Assembly (NCBI RefSeq): GCF_018455725.1 | Contig: NZ_JAHCLR010000020.1 | Location: 35,675-99,674 of the forward strand | Reading direction: 5' to 3' | DNA length: 64,000 bases | From: Mycolicibacter acidiphilus | Lineage (GTDB): Bacteria > Actinomycetota > Actinomycetes > Mycobacteriales > Mycobacteriaceae | Part shown: piece by piece, positions 36,803 through 44,772 of the stretch | How positions within the stretch are numbered: the stretch's first letter is position 1 | How the letters are laid out: each line of letters begins with the position of its first letter | Program-made: the position numbers and the translations under genes | The notes under the pieces: generated by a model | What the model was told of the DNA's origin: nothing | Database searches by the model: none | The model's input: the letters and a program-made list of their open reading frames with translations, nothing else

Positions 36803-37084
36803 TCAACGTTCGCTGAAGCCGCTGATCGGTTCTCGTGTCTGCGACCAGTCGGCAACGACGGTGTCCACCCGCCCGGGGGTGGTGTCGCCCTGCAGCAGGT
36901 CGAGGAGTCGCTGGCAGTCGTCCCGCGGTCCCTGCGCGACGACCTGCACCCGGCCGTCCGGCCGGTTCGCCGCGTAACCGGTCAGCCCCAGTTCCAGGGC
37001 GCGTGAGCGCGTCCACCAGCGGAAGCCGACGCCCTGAACCCGGCCGTGCACCCAGGCGGTGAGCCGGGCGTCAGGCTCGCTCAT
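36803..37084 (-). CDS. acyP: Acylphosphatase
   Basis: A 93-residue acylphosphatase hydrolysing carboxyl-phosphate bonds. Motifs: [20 protein letters not shown] (catalytic Arg in the loop) and [17 protein letters not shown] (catalytic Asn). It overlaps the 3' end of the OsmC gene by 14 bases and precedes smc, the order of Rv2923c-Rv2922A-Rv2922c. Confidence 0.95.
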   Translation of the reverse strand: MSEPDARLTAWVHGRVQGVGFRWWTRSRALELGLTGYAANRPDGRVQVVAQGPRDDCQRLLDLLQGDTTPGRVDTVVADWSQTREPISGFSER

Positions 37085-37487
37085 GTCCGGCCACCTCGAA
37101 ACGCACCTCGGTGCCGGACTTCAATGTGCGGCCCACCGTGCACACCTGGTCGATGGCCCGGCTCACCACGGTGAGCAGGCGCTGCGCCTCGGCCTCGGTG
37201 AGACTCGACAGGTCCAGTTCGAGCGTCTCCTCCAGCAGCGGGTAGCGCTCCTGCTCCCGGTCGGCGGGGCCCGACACGTGGATGGTGGCCGGGTAGTCGT
37301 CCCCGAGCCGGCGGGCCAACGGGGCGTCGCTGGACATCCCGCTGCACGCGGCCAGGGCGATCTTCAGCAGTTCACCGGGGGTGAACACGCCGTCGACGTC
37401 CTCGCTGCCGACCAGGACCTGCGCGCCGCGTGAGCTGTGTCCGGTGTAACGGCGGACCCCGGTGCGTTCGACCCACAGTTTCGTCAT
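37071..37487 (-). CDS. OsmC/Ohr family peroxidase-like protein
   Basis: A 138-residue OsmC-type protein, a family of thiol peroxidases acting on organic hydroperoxides. Visible are [20 protein letters not shown] (the first redox Cys) and [20 protein letters not shown] (second Cys), preceded by a [14 protein letters not shown] strand. ATG 37487 is fixed by conservation; the frame is open upstream. It matches Rv2923c. Confidence 0.93.
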   Translation of the reverse strand: MTKLWVERTGVRRYTGHSSRGAQVLVGSEDVDGVFTPGELLKIALAACSGMSSDAPLARRLGDDYPATIHVSGPADREQERYPLLEETLELDLSSLTEAEAQRLLTVVSRAIDQVCTVGRTLKSGTEVRFEVAGHERA

Positions 37488-37516
37488 GCTGATATTTCTA
37501 CCCTGAACAGACCCTG

Positions 37517-37579
37517 CGCCGAGATCGACGGTGCCGTGCCAAACCTCGAGTGGCCCCCGCGCTACCGCGGATCTCGACG
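37517..37579. repeat. Imperfect inverted repeat in the OsmC-LmbE divergent gap
   Basis: Arms CGAGATC (37520-37526) and GATCTCG (37570-37576) are perfect complements and extend outward by a CGC/GCG pairing after one mismatch. The 43-base centre is GC-rich. It occupies the gap between divergent OsmC and LmbE genes. Only one copy was seen. Possible regulatory site or palindromic repeat element. Confidence 0.4.
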
Positions 37580-37610
37580 CAACGATGAGACCGGGGAATA
37601 CTGCAGTTCC

Positions 37611-38378
37611 ATGGCCACCGTCGTCGCATTCCACGCCCACCCCGACGACGAGGTGGTGCTCACCGGCGGGACGCTGGCCCGGCTGGTGACTCAGGGCCAC
37701 CGGGTCGTCGTGGTGGTGGCGACCGATGGCCGGGTGCACGACGACGACCCGTACCGCCTGGATGAACTACGTTCGAGCACAGCGATTCTCGGCGCGCATC
37801 GGGTCGAGTGCCTGGGCTACGCCGACAGTGGTTTCGGCCCGGAGTTCTACCCCGACCCGCCCGGGCGGGTCCGGTTCGGCCGCGCCGACGTCGAGGAGGC
37901 GGCGGAACGACTCGCCGCGATCCTCCGCGATGAGGAAGCGGATCTGCTGCTCTCCTACCAGGCCAACGGCGGCTACTTCCACCGCGATCACGTGCAGGTG
38001 CATCACGTAGGCAAGCGCGCGGCGGAACTCGCGGCGACACCTCGGGTTCTGGAGGTGACCATGCCCCGCGAAACGCTGTGCCGCATGACTGATTTCGCTC
38101 GGCTGCTGCGACTGCCGCCGCCGTATCCGCCGGAGATCGTCCGCGCCGCCTACGCTCCCCGCGCGACGATCACCCACCGGATCGATGTGTTCGACTATGC
38201 CCGTCAGAAACGGGATGCCCTCGCCGCGCACCGCTCGCAGATCAACGGAGCCACAGCGCGACTGTTCGCAGTGGTGCAGCACCTGCCTCCGCAGGTGTTC
38301 GGGACGATGTTCAGCCGGGAATGGTTCGTCGATCCGACAGCGCCACAGGGGATCCTGCGCCGGGAGATTTTCGACTGA
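37611..38378 (+). CDS. LmbE/PIG-L family deacetylase
   Basis: A 255-residue GlcNAc-PI de-N-acetylase family protein. It carries FHAHPDDEVVLTGGTLARL (metal-binding AHPDDE) and NGGYFHRDHVQVHHVG (metal His). Family members deacetylate sugar conjugates, for instance mycothiol intermediates (MshB) or conjugates (Mca); this one is shorter than both and probably has a different substrate. ATG 37611 fits the family N-terminus. Confidence 0.88.
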   Translation: MATVVAFHAHPDDEVVLTGGTLARLVTQGHRVVVVVATDGRVHDDDPYRLDELRSSTAILGAHRVECLGYADSGFGPEFYPDPPGRVRFGRADVEEAAERLAAILRDEEADLLLSYQANGGYFHRDHVQVHHVGKRAAELAATPRVLEVTMPRETLCRMTDFARLLRLPPPYPPEIVRAAYAPRATITHRIDVFDYARQKRDALAAHRSQINGATARLFAVVQHLPPQVFGTMFSREWFVDPTAPQGILRREIFD

Positions 38379-38390
38379 CCGGACGGCGAT

Positions 38391-38834
38391 CTACCCGGCA
38401 GTGAGCAACCGCAGGTTCAGCCCCTGGTACTGAGCGAAATCGGAATCAGTGGTGACGAACTCGAAACCGCCGGTGAGTGCGAACGCGGCGAGATAGGCGT
38501 CCATCCAGACTTTCGGCGCGGCCGACTGCCGGACTGCGAAGGCCTGCCACTGCGATTCCAGCCCGTCGGGTTCGCAGTCCGTCATCGCAATCCGGTCATC
38601 ACCGCGGAGGGAGGCGTATGCGGCCCACGCTTCAGCGTTGGTCAGCGGTGGAATTCCATACGCCCCTAGCACCCTTCGATTGGTCAGCAACCGCAGCAAC
38701 GACTGCTGGGTCGCCCGGCAGAAATGGATGACGCCGGGTTCGTCGACCGTGTCAAGCCATGCGCGTGCGATCCCGTGATGGACGTGACCGGACAGCGCCA
38801 GCGCCAACCAGACATTGGTGTCACACAGCAGCAT
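38391..38834 (-). CDS. vapC: VapC toxin (PIN domain RNase)
   Basis: A 147-residue PIN-domain ribonuclease: MLLCDTNVWLALAL (first Asp), PLTNAEAWAAYASL (Glu region), KVWMDAYLAAFALTGG (third Asp) and FVTTDSDFAQYQGLNL (fourth Asp), so all acidic residues are present. VapC toxins cut tRNA or rRNA to stop translation. It overlaps vapB by 14 bases and is 12 bases from the convergent LmbE stop. Confidence 0.93.
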   Translation of the reverse strand: MLLCDTNVWLALALSGHVHHGIARAWLDTVDEPGVIHFCRATQQSLLRLLTNRRVLGAYGIPPLTNAEAWAAYASLRGDDRIAMTDCEPDGLESQWQAFAVRQSAAPKVWMDAYLAAFALTGGFEFVTTDSDFAQYQGLNLRLLTAG

Positions 38835-39102
38835 CGCCGGACCTGCCCGACCAATCCGCCTCCTCGCCGAGCAGAACGGCGGCGACGCGGTCCGGTGTCA
38901 TGTCCGACCCGAACGCGGTATCGCACTGCACGAGTGGGAGTCGCACCCGACGCGGGGCCGCGGCCGTCGCGGCGCTCTCCGGCTGTGACAGCGCACGGCG
39001 CAGCAGTTCGGTCACGACGTCCTTGATCTTGCGGTCCTGCTGCGCCGCCCGGACCTTGATGGCACGCATCAGGTCGTCGGGGAGTTCCAGCGTCGTCTTC
39101 AT
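38821..39102 (-). CDS. vapB: VapB antitoxin (ribbon-helix-helix)
   Basis: A 93-residue antitoxin. The N-terminus MKTTLELPDDLMRAIKVRAA is a ribbon-helix-helix DNA-binding domain; the C-terminal part (LPLVQCDTAFGSDMTPDRVA) would bind and block VapC. It sits directly downstream of a perfect palindrome (39105-39122), the expected autoregulatory operator. Translationally coupled to vapC. Confidence 0.92.
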   Translation of the reverse strand: MKTTLELPDDLMRAIKVRAAQQDRKIKDVVTELLRRALSQPESAATAAAPRRVRLPLVQCDTAFGSDMTPDRVAAVLLGEEADWSGRSGDAAV

Positions 39103-39104
39103 GC

Positions 39105-39122
39105 AAGCCAGTTCACTGGCTT
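39105..39122. promoter_or_regulatory. Operator palindrome of vapBC
   Basis: Arms AAGCCAGT (39105-39112) and ACTGGCTT (39115-39122) are perfect complements with a 2-base spacer, ending 2 bases upstream of the vapB ATG. Position and symmetry fit a binding site for the VapB ribbon-helix-helix domain. The divergent PfpI gene starts only 31 bases further, so it may also be affected. Confidence 0.7.
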
Positions 39123-39153
39123 CCTGGTTTTATGGGCGCGTACGGTCTGCGTC

Positions 39154-39792
39154 ATGCACGTCGTGATCCCACTGTTTCCGCGCTACACCGCACTGGATGC
39201 GGTCGGGCCGTATGAGGTGCTGCAGCGGATCCCGGACATCGACGTCACGTTCGTCGGCCACCGGCGCGGCGAGGTGCGCAGCGACAACGCGATGCTCGGG
39301 ATGGTCTGCGACGCCGCCTTCGCCGAACTGCCCCGGCCCGACGTCGTCGTCTTCCCCGGCGGGCACGGCACCCGGGCACTGCTTGAAGACGACGAGGTCC
39401 TCGACTGGGTGCGAAACGCCCACGCCCACACCGCATTCACCACATCGGTGTGCACCGGCGCGCTGGTGCTGGCCGCCGCGGGATTGCTGGACGGGCTGAC
39501 GGCGGCCACGCACTGGCGCGCCGCCGATCTGCTGAACTCGCTGGGTGCCCGCTACACACCGGACCGGGTGGTCGAGCATCTGCCGCAGCGGATCATCACC
39601 GCGGCCGGAGTGTCCAGCGGGATCGACATGGCGCTGCGCCTGGTCGAACTGCTGGTGGACGCCGACGCCGCCCGCGCCGCCCAGTTGATGATCGAATACG
39701 ACCCGCAGCCGCCGTTCGACAGCGGATCACCGGCCAAGGCCGACGCGGCCACCAAAGCCCGCGCCCTGGAGTACTTCGGCCGGCGCCACTGA
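39154..39792 (+). CDS. DJ-1/PfpI family protein (isonitrile hydratase-like)
   Basis: A 212-residue class I glutamine-amidotransferase-like protein: MHVVIPLFPRYTALDAVGPY (with the conserved Glu in PYEVLQ), VVVFPGGHGTRALL, FTTSVCTGALVLAAAGLLDG (nucleophile Cys in CTGA) and ATTHWRAA-like THWRAADLL. Members include isonitrile hydratases and the sensory half of AraC regulators; here no helix-turn-helix follows. Substrate unknown. The vapBC operator region lies upstream and a 64-nt repeat 8 bases downstream. Confidence 0.88.
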   Translation: MHVVIPLFPRYTALDAVGPYEVLQRIPDIDVTFVGHRRGEVRSDNAMLGMVCDAAFAELPRPDVVVFPGGHGTRALLEDDEVLDWVRNAHAHTAFTTSVCTGALVLAAAGLLDGLTAATHWRAADLLNSLGARYTPDRVVEHLPQRIITAAGVSSGIDMALRLVELLVDADAARAAQLMIEYDPQPPFDSGSPAKADAATKARALEYFGRRH

Positions 39793-39800
39793 CCCCTCCG

Positions 39801-39864
39801 GTGAGCGTGCAGGGTTGACCGCCAAAACCCCAGGTGGGGCCGGAGAGTTATGCACGGTCACGGG
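39801..39864 (+). repeat. 64-nt palindromic intergenic repeat, copy C
   Basis: Third copy, between convergent pfpI-like and fpg genes, 8 and 13 bases from their stops. It retains GCGTGCA, the core CCCCAGGTGGGGCCGG and TGCACGGTC but its outer arms pair less well than in copies A and B. Same orientation and same 64-base length. Confidence 0.75.
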
Positions 39865-39877
39865 AAGAAGTGCGGGG

Positions 39878-40714
39878 TCAGAGCTGGCACTTCGGGCAGT
39901 AGAACGACGAGCGGTTCATGAACTTCGCCCGCCGGATCAGGGTTCCGCAGCGCCGGCACGGCTGGTCTTCGCGACCGTAGGCGTCCAGCGACCGGCTGAA
40001 GTACCCGGACTCACCGTTGACGTTGACGTAGAGCGCGTCGAACGAGGTGCCACCGACCGACAGCGCGCCGGTCATCACCTCGGCGGCCGCCGCCAGCAGC
40101 GCGCGCAGCTTCGGCCGGCTCAGCGACGACGCGATCCGGGTGCCACGAATCCCGGCCCGCCACAGCGCTTCGTCGGCGTAGATGTTGCCGATCCCGGACA
40201 CCACGGTCTGATCCAGCAGTTGACGTTTGATCTCGGAATCCTTGCGCCGCAACACATTCACCACCGCCTCGGCGTCGAACCCCGGATCCAGCGGGTCGCG
40301 GGCCAGGTGCGCCACCGGCTCCGGCACCACGCTGCCGTCCACCGTCACCAGGTCGGTGAGCTGCCATCCGCCGAACGTACGCTGGTCGACGAAGCTGACC
40401 GTGGTGTCGTCGTCGAGCAGCATCGCGATCCGCAGATGGTTGGGGTTGGGCGCCGGACCGATCAGCATCTGCCCGCTCATCCCGAGATGCACCACCAGCG
40501 CCTCGCCGGTGCTCAGCAGCAGCCAGAGGTACTTGCCGCGCCGGTCGGTGCCGGTGATCCGCGCCCCCAGCAGCCGGCCGGTCAGATCAGCCGCGCCGGC
40601 CTCGTGCCGGCGTACCGCCCGGGGGTGGTGCACCCGCACCGCGGTGATGGTCCGGCCCACCACATGGGCGTCCAGGCCGCGACGCACCACCTCGACTTCG
40701 GGAAGTTCGGGCAT
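39878..40714 (-). CDS. fpg: Formamidopyrimidine-DNA glycosylase
   Basis: Fpg/MutM excises 8-oxoguanine and ring-opened purines. The 278-residue enzyme keeps the catalytic N-terminus [13 protein letters not shown] (Pro2, Glu3), [29 protein letters not shown] (H2TH domain) and the zinc finger [20 protein letters not shown] ending CPKC. Downstream of rnc by 6 bases, as Rv2924c. Confidence 0.96.
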   Translation of the reverse strand: MPELPEVEVVRRGLDAHVVGRTITAVRVHHPRAVRRHEAGAADLTGRLLGARITGTDRRGKYLWLLLSTGEALVVHLGMSGQMLIGPAPNPNHLRIAMLLDDDTTVSFVDQRTFGGWQLTDLVTVDGSVVPEPVAHLARDPLDPGFDAEAVVNVLRRKDSEIKRQLLDQTVVSGIGNIYADEALWRAGIRGTRIASSLSRPKLRALLAAAAEVMTGALSVGGTSFDALYVNVNGESGYFSRSLDAYGREDQPCRRCGTLIRRAKFMNRSSFYCPKCQL

Positions 40715-40720
40715 GCGAGC

Positions 40721-41440
40721 TCACCCGCGCGGGGTGTCGCCCTGCGGGTCGAGCGCCGTCAGTGCCTTCCATGCGGCGGCCGCCGCCTTCTGTTCGGCCT
40801 CTTTCTTGGTTCGGCCGACACCGGAGCCGTATTCGACGTCGGATACGACGACGGCGGCGGTGAATTCCCGGTCGTGGTCGGGGCCGGTGGAACTGACCCG
40901 GTACGCCGGAACCCCGATGCCCCGGTCGGCGGTGAGCTCCTGCAGGCTGGTCTTCCAGTCCAGGCCGGCGCCCAGGGTGGCCACGGTGTCGAGCAGCGGG
41001 CCGAACAGCCGCAGGATCACCTCGCGTGCGGCGTCGATGCCGTGCTGCAGGTACACCGCGCCCAGCAGTGACTCCATCCCGTCGGCCAGGATGCTGGACT
41101 TGTCGGCGCCGCCGCTGTTGCTTTCACCGCGGCCCAGCAGCAGATGCGCACCGAGTCCGTCGTCGGTGAGCCCGCGCGCCACGTCGGCCAGTGCCTGGGT
41201 GTTGACGACGCTGGAGCGCAGCTTGGCCAGGTCGCCCTCGGGCCGGTCCGGGTGCCGGTGGAACAGTTCGTCGGTGATGGTCAGCCCCAACACCGCGTCC
41301 CCGAGGAATTCCAGTCGTTCGTTGGTGGGCAGGCCGCCGTGTTCGTAGGCGTAGCTGCGGTGGGTGACGGCCAGGGTGAGCAACTCCTCGGGCAGATCCA
41401 CCCCGAGCGCGTCGAGTACGGGTTGTCGTGGCCGACTCAC
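40721..41440 (-). CDS. rnc: Ribonuclease III
   Basis: RNase III cleaves double-stranded RNA in rRNA precursor processing. The 239-residue protein has the endonuclease domain ([52 protein letters not shown]) and a C-terminal dsRNA-binding domain ([38 protein letters not shown]). It overlaps the DUF177 gene by ATGA (41437-41440). Confidence 0.97.
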   Translation of the reverse strand: MSRPRQPVLDALGVDLPEELLTLAVTHRSYAYEHGGLPTNERLEFLGDAVLGLTITDELFHRHPDRPEGDLAKLRSSVVNTQALADVARGLTDDGLGAHLLLGRGESNSGGADKSSILADGMESLLGAVYLQHGIDAAREVILRLFGPLLDTVATLGAGLDWKTSLQELTADRGIGVPAYRVSSTGPDHDREFTAAVVVSDVEYGSGVGRTKKEAEQKAAAAAWKALTALDPQGDTPRG

Positions 41441-42030
41441 CGGTCACCGTCGTCGGCTGCCTGCGGACCGGCCATCCCGACCAGCTTGGCCCAGCGCGGG
41501 TCGATCTTGTCGTGGTGATGATCGGGTTCGGCGTCGGCGAGCGCGATCCCGCAGTCCGGGCAGAGTCCGGGGCAGTCCGGTCGGCACAGCGGCACCAGTG
41601 GCAGGGTCAGTCCGACGGCGTCGACGATCGCCTGCTCCAGGTCGACCGCGTCGTCACTGACCCGGCCCATCTCGTCGTCGGTGGTGGCGTCGGTGGTGCT
41701 GTCCGGGTAGGCGAACAGCTCGGTGAGGTCGACGTCGATCTCACCGGTCAGCGGGTTCAGGCACCGCGAGCACTCACCGACGGTCGGCGCCGCCACCGTC
41801 CCGGTGACCAGCACGCCCTCGGAGACCGACTCCACCCGCAGATCCAGGTCCACTGCGGCCCCCGGCGGGATCGCGACCAGATCCAGCCCGATGCCCGTCG
41901 GGCTCGTGCGCTGCTCATGGACCGAGATCATCGCGCCGGGACGCCGCCCCAGCCTGGACACGTCGATGACGAACGGCGAACGCGGATGTCGCGGGGACGC
42001 CTTGGGTGCGGTGTCCGGGTGCCTCGCCAT
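41437..42030 (-). CDS. DUF177 (YceD) protein
   Basis: A 197-residue YceD/DUF177 family protein, often linked with rpmF and 23S rRNA processing. Features: [37 protein letters not shown] (CxxC) and [20 protein letters not shown] (further Cys pairs, probably zinc). ATG 42030 is chosen by family length; the frame is open upstream. It precedes rnc-fpg, matching Rv2926c. Confidence 0.9.
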   Translation of the reverse strand: MARHPDTAPKASPRHPRSPFVIDVSRLGRRPGAMISVHEQRTSPTGIGLDLVAIPPGAAVDLDLRVESVSEGVLVTGTVAAPTVGECSRCLNPLTGEIDVDLTELFAYPDSTTDATTDDEMGRVSDDAVDLEQAIVDAVGLTLPLVPLCRPDCPGLCPDCGIALADAEPDHHHDKIDPRWAKLVGMAGPQAADDGDR

Positions 42031-42071
42031 GCCAGGCAGTCTACGGTGCGGGTGGCCCGGCGGGCCCGGAG

Positions 42072-42809
42072 TCAGCGGGTTGCGTAGTCGTGCGTGCCGG
42101 CGGCGGTGCGCAACTGGTGACGTCCGCGGTTGATCGAGCGCAGCGTGCCGTTGAGGAAATCCTCGAACTCGGCGAGCTTGGCGTCGACGTAGATGTCGCA
42201 CTCGCCGCGCATCCGGTCGGCCTCGGCGTGCGCCGAGTCGATCAGCCGGGTGGACTCCGCTTTCGCCGACACGACCACCTCGTTGGCGGACACCAGGCGC
42301 TGCTGCTCCTTGATGCCCTCCTGCACCGCCTTCTCGTAGGCGACGTTGCCGTTCTCGACCAACCGGTCGCACTCGGCCTGGGCGCGACTGGTCGCGGTCT
42401 CGAACTCGCGCTTGGCGCTTGCGGTGAGCCGGGCGGCCTCTTCGCGGGCTTCGGTCAGCATGCGTTCGCTGTGCCCGCGGGCCTCGGCCACCATCCGGTC
42501 GGCCTGCGACTTGGCGTCGGCGAGCAGCCGGTCGGCTTCCGCGCGGGCGTGGCCGACCATCGACTCGGATTCGCTGGTTGCGGTGCTGACCATCGATTCG
42601 GCGTGGTCCTTGGCTTCCCGCAGCACCGAGTCGCGGGCATCGAGGACGTCCTGGGCGTCGTCGAGCTCACCCGGGATCGCGTCGCGGATGTCGTCGATCA
42701 GCTCCAGCACGTCACCGCGGGGCACCACGCAGCCGGCGGTCATCGGCACACCGCGCGCTTCTTCGACAATCGACCCCAGCTCGTCAAGCGCTTCGAACAC
42801 TCGGTACAC
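42072..42809 (-). CDS. sepIVA: SepIVA, DivIVA-domain septation protein
   Basis: A 245-residue coiled-coil protein. The N-terminal DivIVA-like segment (VPRGDVLELIDDIRDAIPGE) is followed by a long Ala/Glu-rich coiled coil (about 65-200). SepIVA is an essential mycobacterial protein for division and polar growth, matching Rv2927c. GTG 42809 begins YRVFEALDELGSIVEEARG. In M. tuberculosis the PDIM locus follows; here purU follows at once on the other strand. The 138-base gap 42810-42947 must hold both promoters. Confidence 0.93.
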   Translation of the reverse strand: MYRVFEALDELGSIVEEARGVPMTAGCVVPRGDVLELIDDIRDAIPGELDDAQDVLDARDSVLREAKDHAESMVSTATSESESMVGHARAEADRLLADAKSQADRMVAEARGHSERMLTEAREEAARLTASAKREFETATSRAQAECDRLVENGNVAYEKAVQEGIKEQQRLVSANEVVVSAKAESTRLIDSAHAEADRMRGECDIYVDAKLAEFEDFLNGTLRSINRGRHQLRTAAGTHDYATR

Positions 42810-42947
42810 GGCGACACCCTCCAGCCCTAGTTGTTGTTGCCAGTGTGCCTTGTGTTACGCGTGTGACTGCGTTTTGCGGCCCGGTGTGTCGGGATTTGAG
42901 TACCCTGACCCGGTGGTATCCCGGATCCCGAGCAGCGAAGGACGACC

Positions 42948-43868
42948 ATGACACGCTCCCCGGCAACGGCGTCGGCGCAGCAGAGCTATCCGCACGCGCC
43001 CGACCGGCACCCGACGGCCGACATCGGCCGGTTGCTGCTGCGCTGCCCCGACAGCCACGGCATCATCGCCGCGGTCAGCGCGTTTCTGGCCGACGCCGGT
43101 GCCAACATCGTCTCGCTGGACCAGCACTCGACCGCCCCGGAGGACGGCACGTTCGTGCAGCGGGCGATCTTTCACCTGCCGGGTCTGACGGCCGCGGTCG
43201 ACGATCTGCAGCAGCGGTTCGGCGCTACGGTGGCCGAGAAGTTCGGCATGGACTACCGGTTCGCCGAGGCCGCCAAACCCAAGCGGGTGGCGATCATGGT
43301 CTCCAAGACGGACCACTGCCTGCTGGATTTGCTGTGGCGCAACCGACGCGGCGAGTTGGAGATGACGGTCGCGATGGTGATCTCCAATCACGCCGACCTG
43401 GCCGAGCAGGTCCGCCCATTCGGGGTGCCGTTCTTCCACATCCCGGCCAACAAGGACATCCGGGCCGAGGCCGAGCAGCGTCAACTCCAACTGCTGTGCG
43501 GCAACGTCGATCTCGTGGTGCTGGCCCGCTATATGCAGATCATCACCGGCGACTTCATCGATGCGCTCGGAGTGCCGCTGATCAACATCCACCACTCGTT
43601 CCTGCCGGCGTTCATCGGTGCGGCGCCGTACCAGCGGGCCCGGGATCGGGGCGTGAAACTCATTGGCGCGACGGCGCATTACGTCACCGAGGTGCTCGAC
43701 GAGGGGCCGATCATCGAGCAGGATGTGGTGCGCGTCGACCACACGCACAGTGTCACCGATCTGGTGCGGTTGGGCGCCGACGTGGAACGGGCCGTGCTGT
43801 CCCGGGCGGTGCAGTGGCACTGCCAGGACAGGGTGCTGCGGGTGGCGGGCGAGACGATCGTCTTCTGA
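42948..43868 (+). CDS. purU: Formyltetrahydrofolate deformylase
   Basis: PurU hydrolyses 10-formyl-THF to formate and THF, balancing one-carbon pools. The 306-residue protein has an N-terminal ACT domain (LLLRCPDSHGIIAAVSAFLA) and a formyltransferase domain with VSKTDHCLLDLLWRNRRGE, VLARYMQIITGDFI, LINIHHSFLPAFIGAAPY (catalytic His) and LIGATAHYVTEVLDEGPIIE (catalytic Asp-side motif). Matches Rv2964. Confidence 0.96.
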   Translation: MTRSPATASAQQSYPHAPDRHPTADIGRLLLRCPDSHGIIAAVSAFLADAGANIVSLDQHSTAPEDGTFVQRAIFHLPGLTAAVDDLQQRFGATVAEKFGMDYRFAEAAKPKRVAIMVSKTDHCLLDLLWRNRRGELEMTVAMVISNHADLAEQVRPFGVPFFHIPANKDIRAEAEQRQLQLLCGNVDLVVLARYMQIITGDFIDALGVPLINIHHSFLPAFIGAAPYQRARDRGVKLIGATAHYVTEVLDEGPIIEQDVVRVDHTHSVTDLVRLGADVERAVLSRAVQWHCQDRVLRVAGETIVF

Positions 43869-43895
43869 CCGTCGGACACGCGACGCCAGACGCGG

Positions 43896-44321
43896 TCAAC
43901 CTCCCTCGCTCCAGAACCGATTCAGCTGCTCGATGGCCTCCGCACGTGACATCGCCGCCACCTGCTCGCGGGTCAGGCCAACTCGGTTCACCAGCAGCAC
44001 AGCCACTTCAGTGGGAAGTGGGTCAGCCTGCAGGGTGGCGCGACTGCGCATCGGGACCGCCCCATCACGCACCGCCGCCCAGAACGTGGCTTCGTCGACA
44101 CACAGTTGATCGCGCAGAATGTGGGCCCAGATCCGCGCGCCGTAGCCGGTCCGGTTCGGCGGATGTGAGATCCGCGTGCGGAGAATCCGGCCGTCGGGCA
44201 GGACGAATTCGTAAGTGACGTGATGTGTTCCGGTACGTCCAGCGGCATCGCGGACTCGCGTCCAACCCTCGACGCGGCAGAACTTGTCGTGGTCGGCTCG
44301 CGTCGGAGCCGGCCAACTCAT
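43896..44321 (-). CDS. Putative toxin ('cytotoxic translational repressor' type)
   Basis: A 141-residue protein of a mycobacterial toxin family often annotated as cytotoxic translational repressor: CRVEGWTRVRDAAGRTGTHH, VTYEFVLPDGRILRTRISHP, GARIWAHILRDQLCVDEATF and a C-terminal helix AIEQLNRFW. The GTHHxTYE...LRTRIS strand pattern suggests a HicA/RelE-like RNA-interacting fold, but this is not certain. It overlaps its antitoxin gene by ATGA (44318-44321), antitoxin first, as usual for such pairs. Confidence 0.75.
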   Translation of the reverse strand: MSWPAPTRADHDKFCRVEGWTRVRDAAGRTGTHHVTYEFVLPDGRILRTRISHPPNRTGYGARIWAHILRDQLCVDEATFWAAVRDGAVPMRSRATLQADPLPTEVAVLLVNRVGLTREQVAAMSRAEAIEQLNRFWSEGG

Positions 44322-44758
44322 GACTGCGATGCGAGTTGTCCGGCGGTCAGCCAGTCGGCCAATTCGCGGTCATCGGACAGAGCGGTCAATTGAACGAGCC
44401 ACCAGTTGTCCGCATGGTTGGAGGCCGTCGACAGGTGGTCGATCCAGTCGGCGGCGTACTCGCGCAACGCATCGACCATCTCGGCCACCGCCTCCGCAAG
44501 CGTCGCACCGTCGGCGGCTACCGGGGTGTCGGGGATGAGCACCGACCAGCCATCGGCCTCGGCGATCACCTCCGGGCGGCGTGCCTGGGTGGCGAGTAGC
44601 GCCCGGAGTCGCTTCGCGTCGAGCACTGCAAAACCGTCCCGGTCGCGACGAAGCCCTGCCGGAAAGCCGTGCGCTGCGGCGTCAAGGAGGTTCCGCAGGT
44701 TCGCGCGACCCTCCGTCACGCTGTTGAACCAGACGGCAGGCATGTACACACTGTACAT
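44318..44758 (-). CDS. Putative Phd/YefM-like antitoxin
   Basis: A 146-residue protein: AVWFNSVTEGRANLRNLLDA then GFPAGLRRDRDGFAVLDAKR resembles the Phd/YefM antitoxin fold (beta-helix DNA-binding start), with a longer C-terminal part (LAEAVAEMVDALREYAADW, WWLVQLTALSDDRELADWL) for toxin binding. Start ATG 44758 (MYSVYMPAV); ATG 44743 is also possible. Both ATGs lie in a perfect palindrome (44741-44759). It is 14 bases downstream of coaD on the same strand. Confidence 0.75.
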   Translation of the reverse strand: MYSVYMPAVWFNSVTEGRANLRNLLDAAAHGFPAGLRRDRDGFAVLDAKRLRALLATQARRPEVIAEADGWSVLIPDTPVAADGATLAEAVAEMVDALREYAADWIDHLSTASNHADNWWLVQLTALSDDRELADWLTAGQLASQS

Positions 44759-44759
44759 G
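44741..44759. promoter_or_regulatory. Palindrome overlapping the antitoxin start
   Basis: Arms CATGTACA (44741-44748) and TGTACATG (44752-44759) are perfect complements with spacer CAC. It spans the start of the antitoxin gene and contains both candidate ATGs. Likely the autoregulatory site of the toxin-antitoxin pair; binding here would block transcription or ribosome entry separately from upstream coaD. Confidence 0.7.
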
Positions 44760-44772
44760 CCCTGCCATGCGC

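Noticed and set aside
34700-37006. 768-codon plus-strand open frame opposite smc, acyP and their junction
   Set aside because: No motifs, composition typical of antisense frames in high-GC DNA, and it spans several real genes.
37611-38378. Identification of the LmbE protein as mycothiol conjugate amidase Mca or MshB
   Set aside because: It is shorter than both and only the shared family motifs are seen; kept as a generic LmbE deacetylase.
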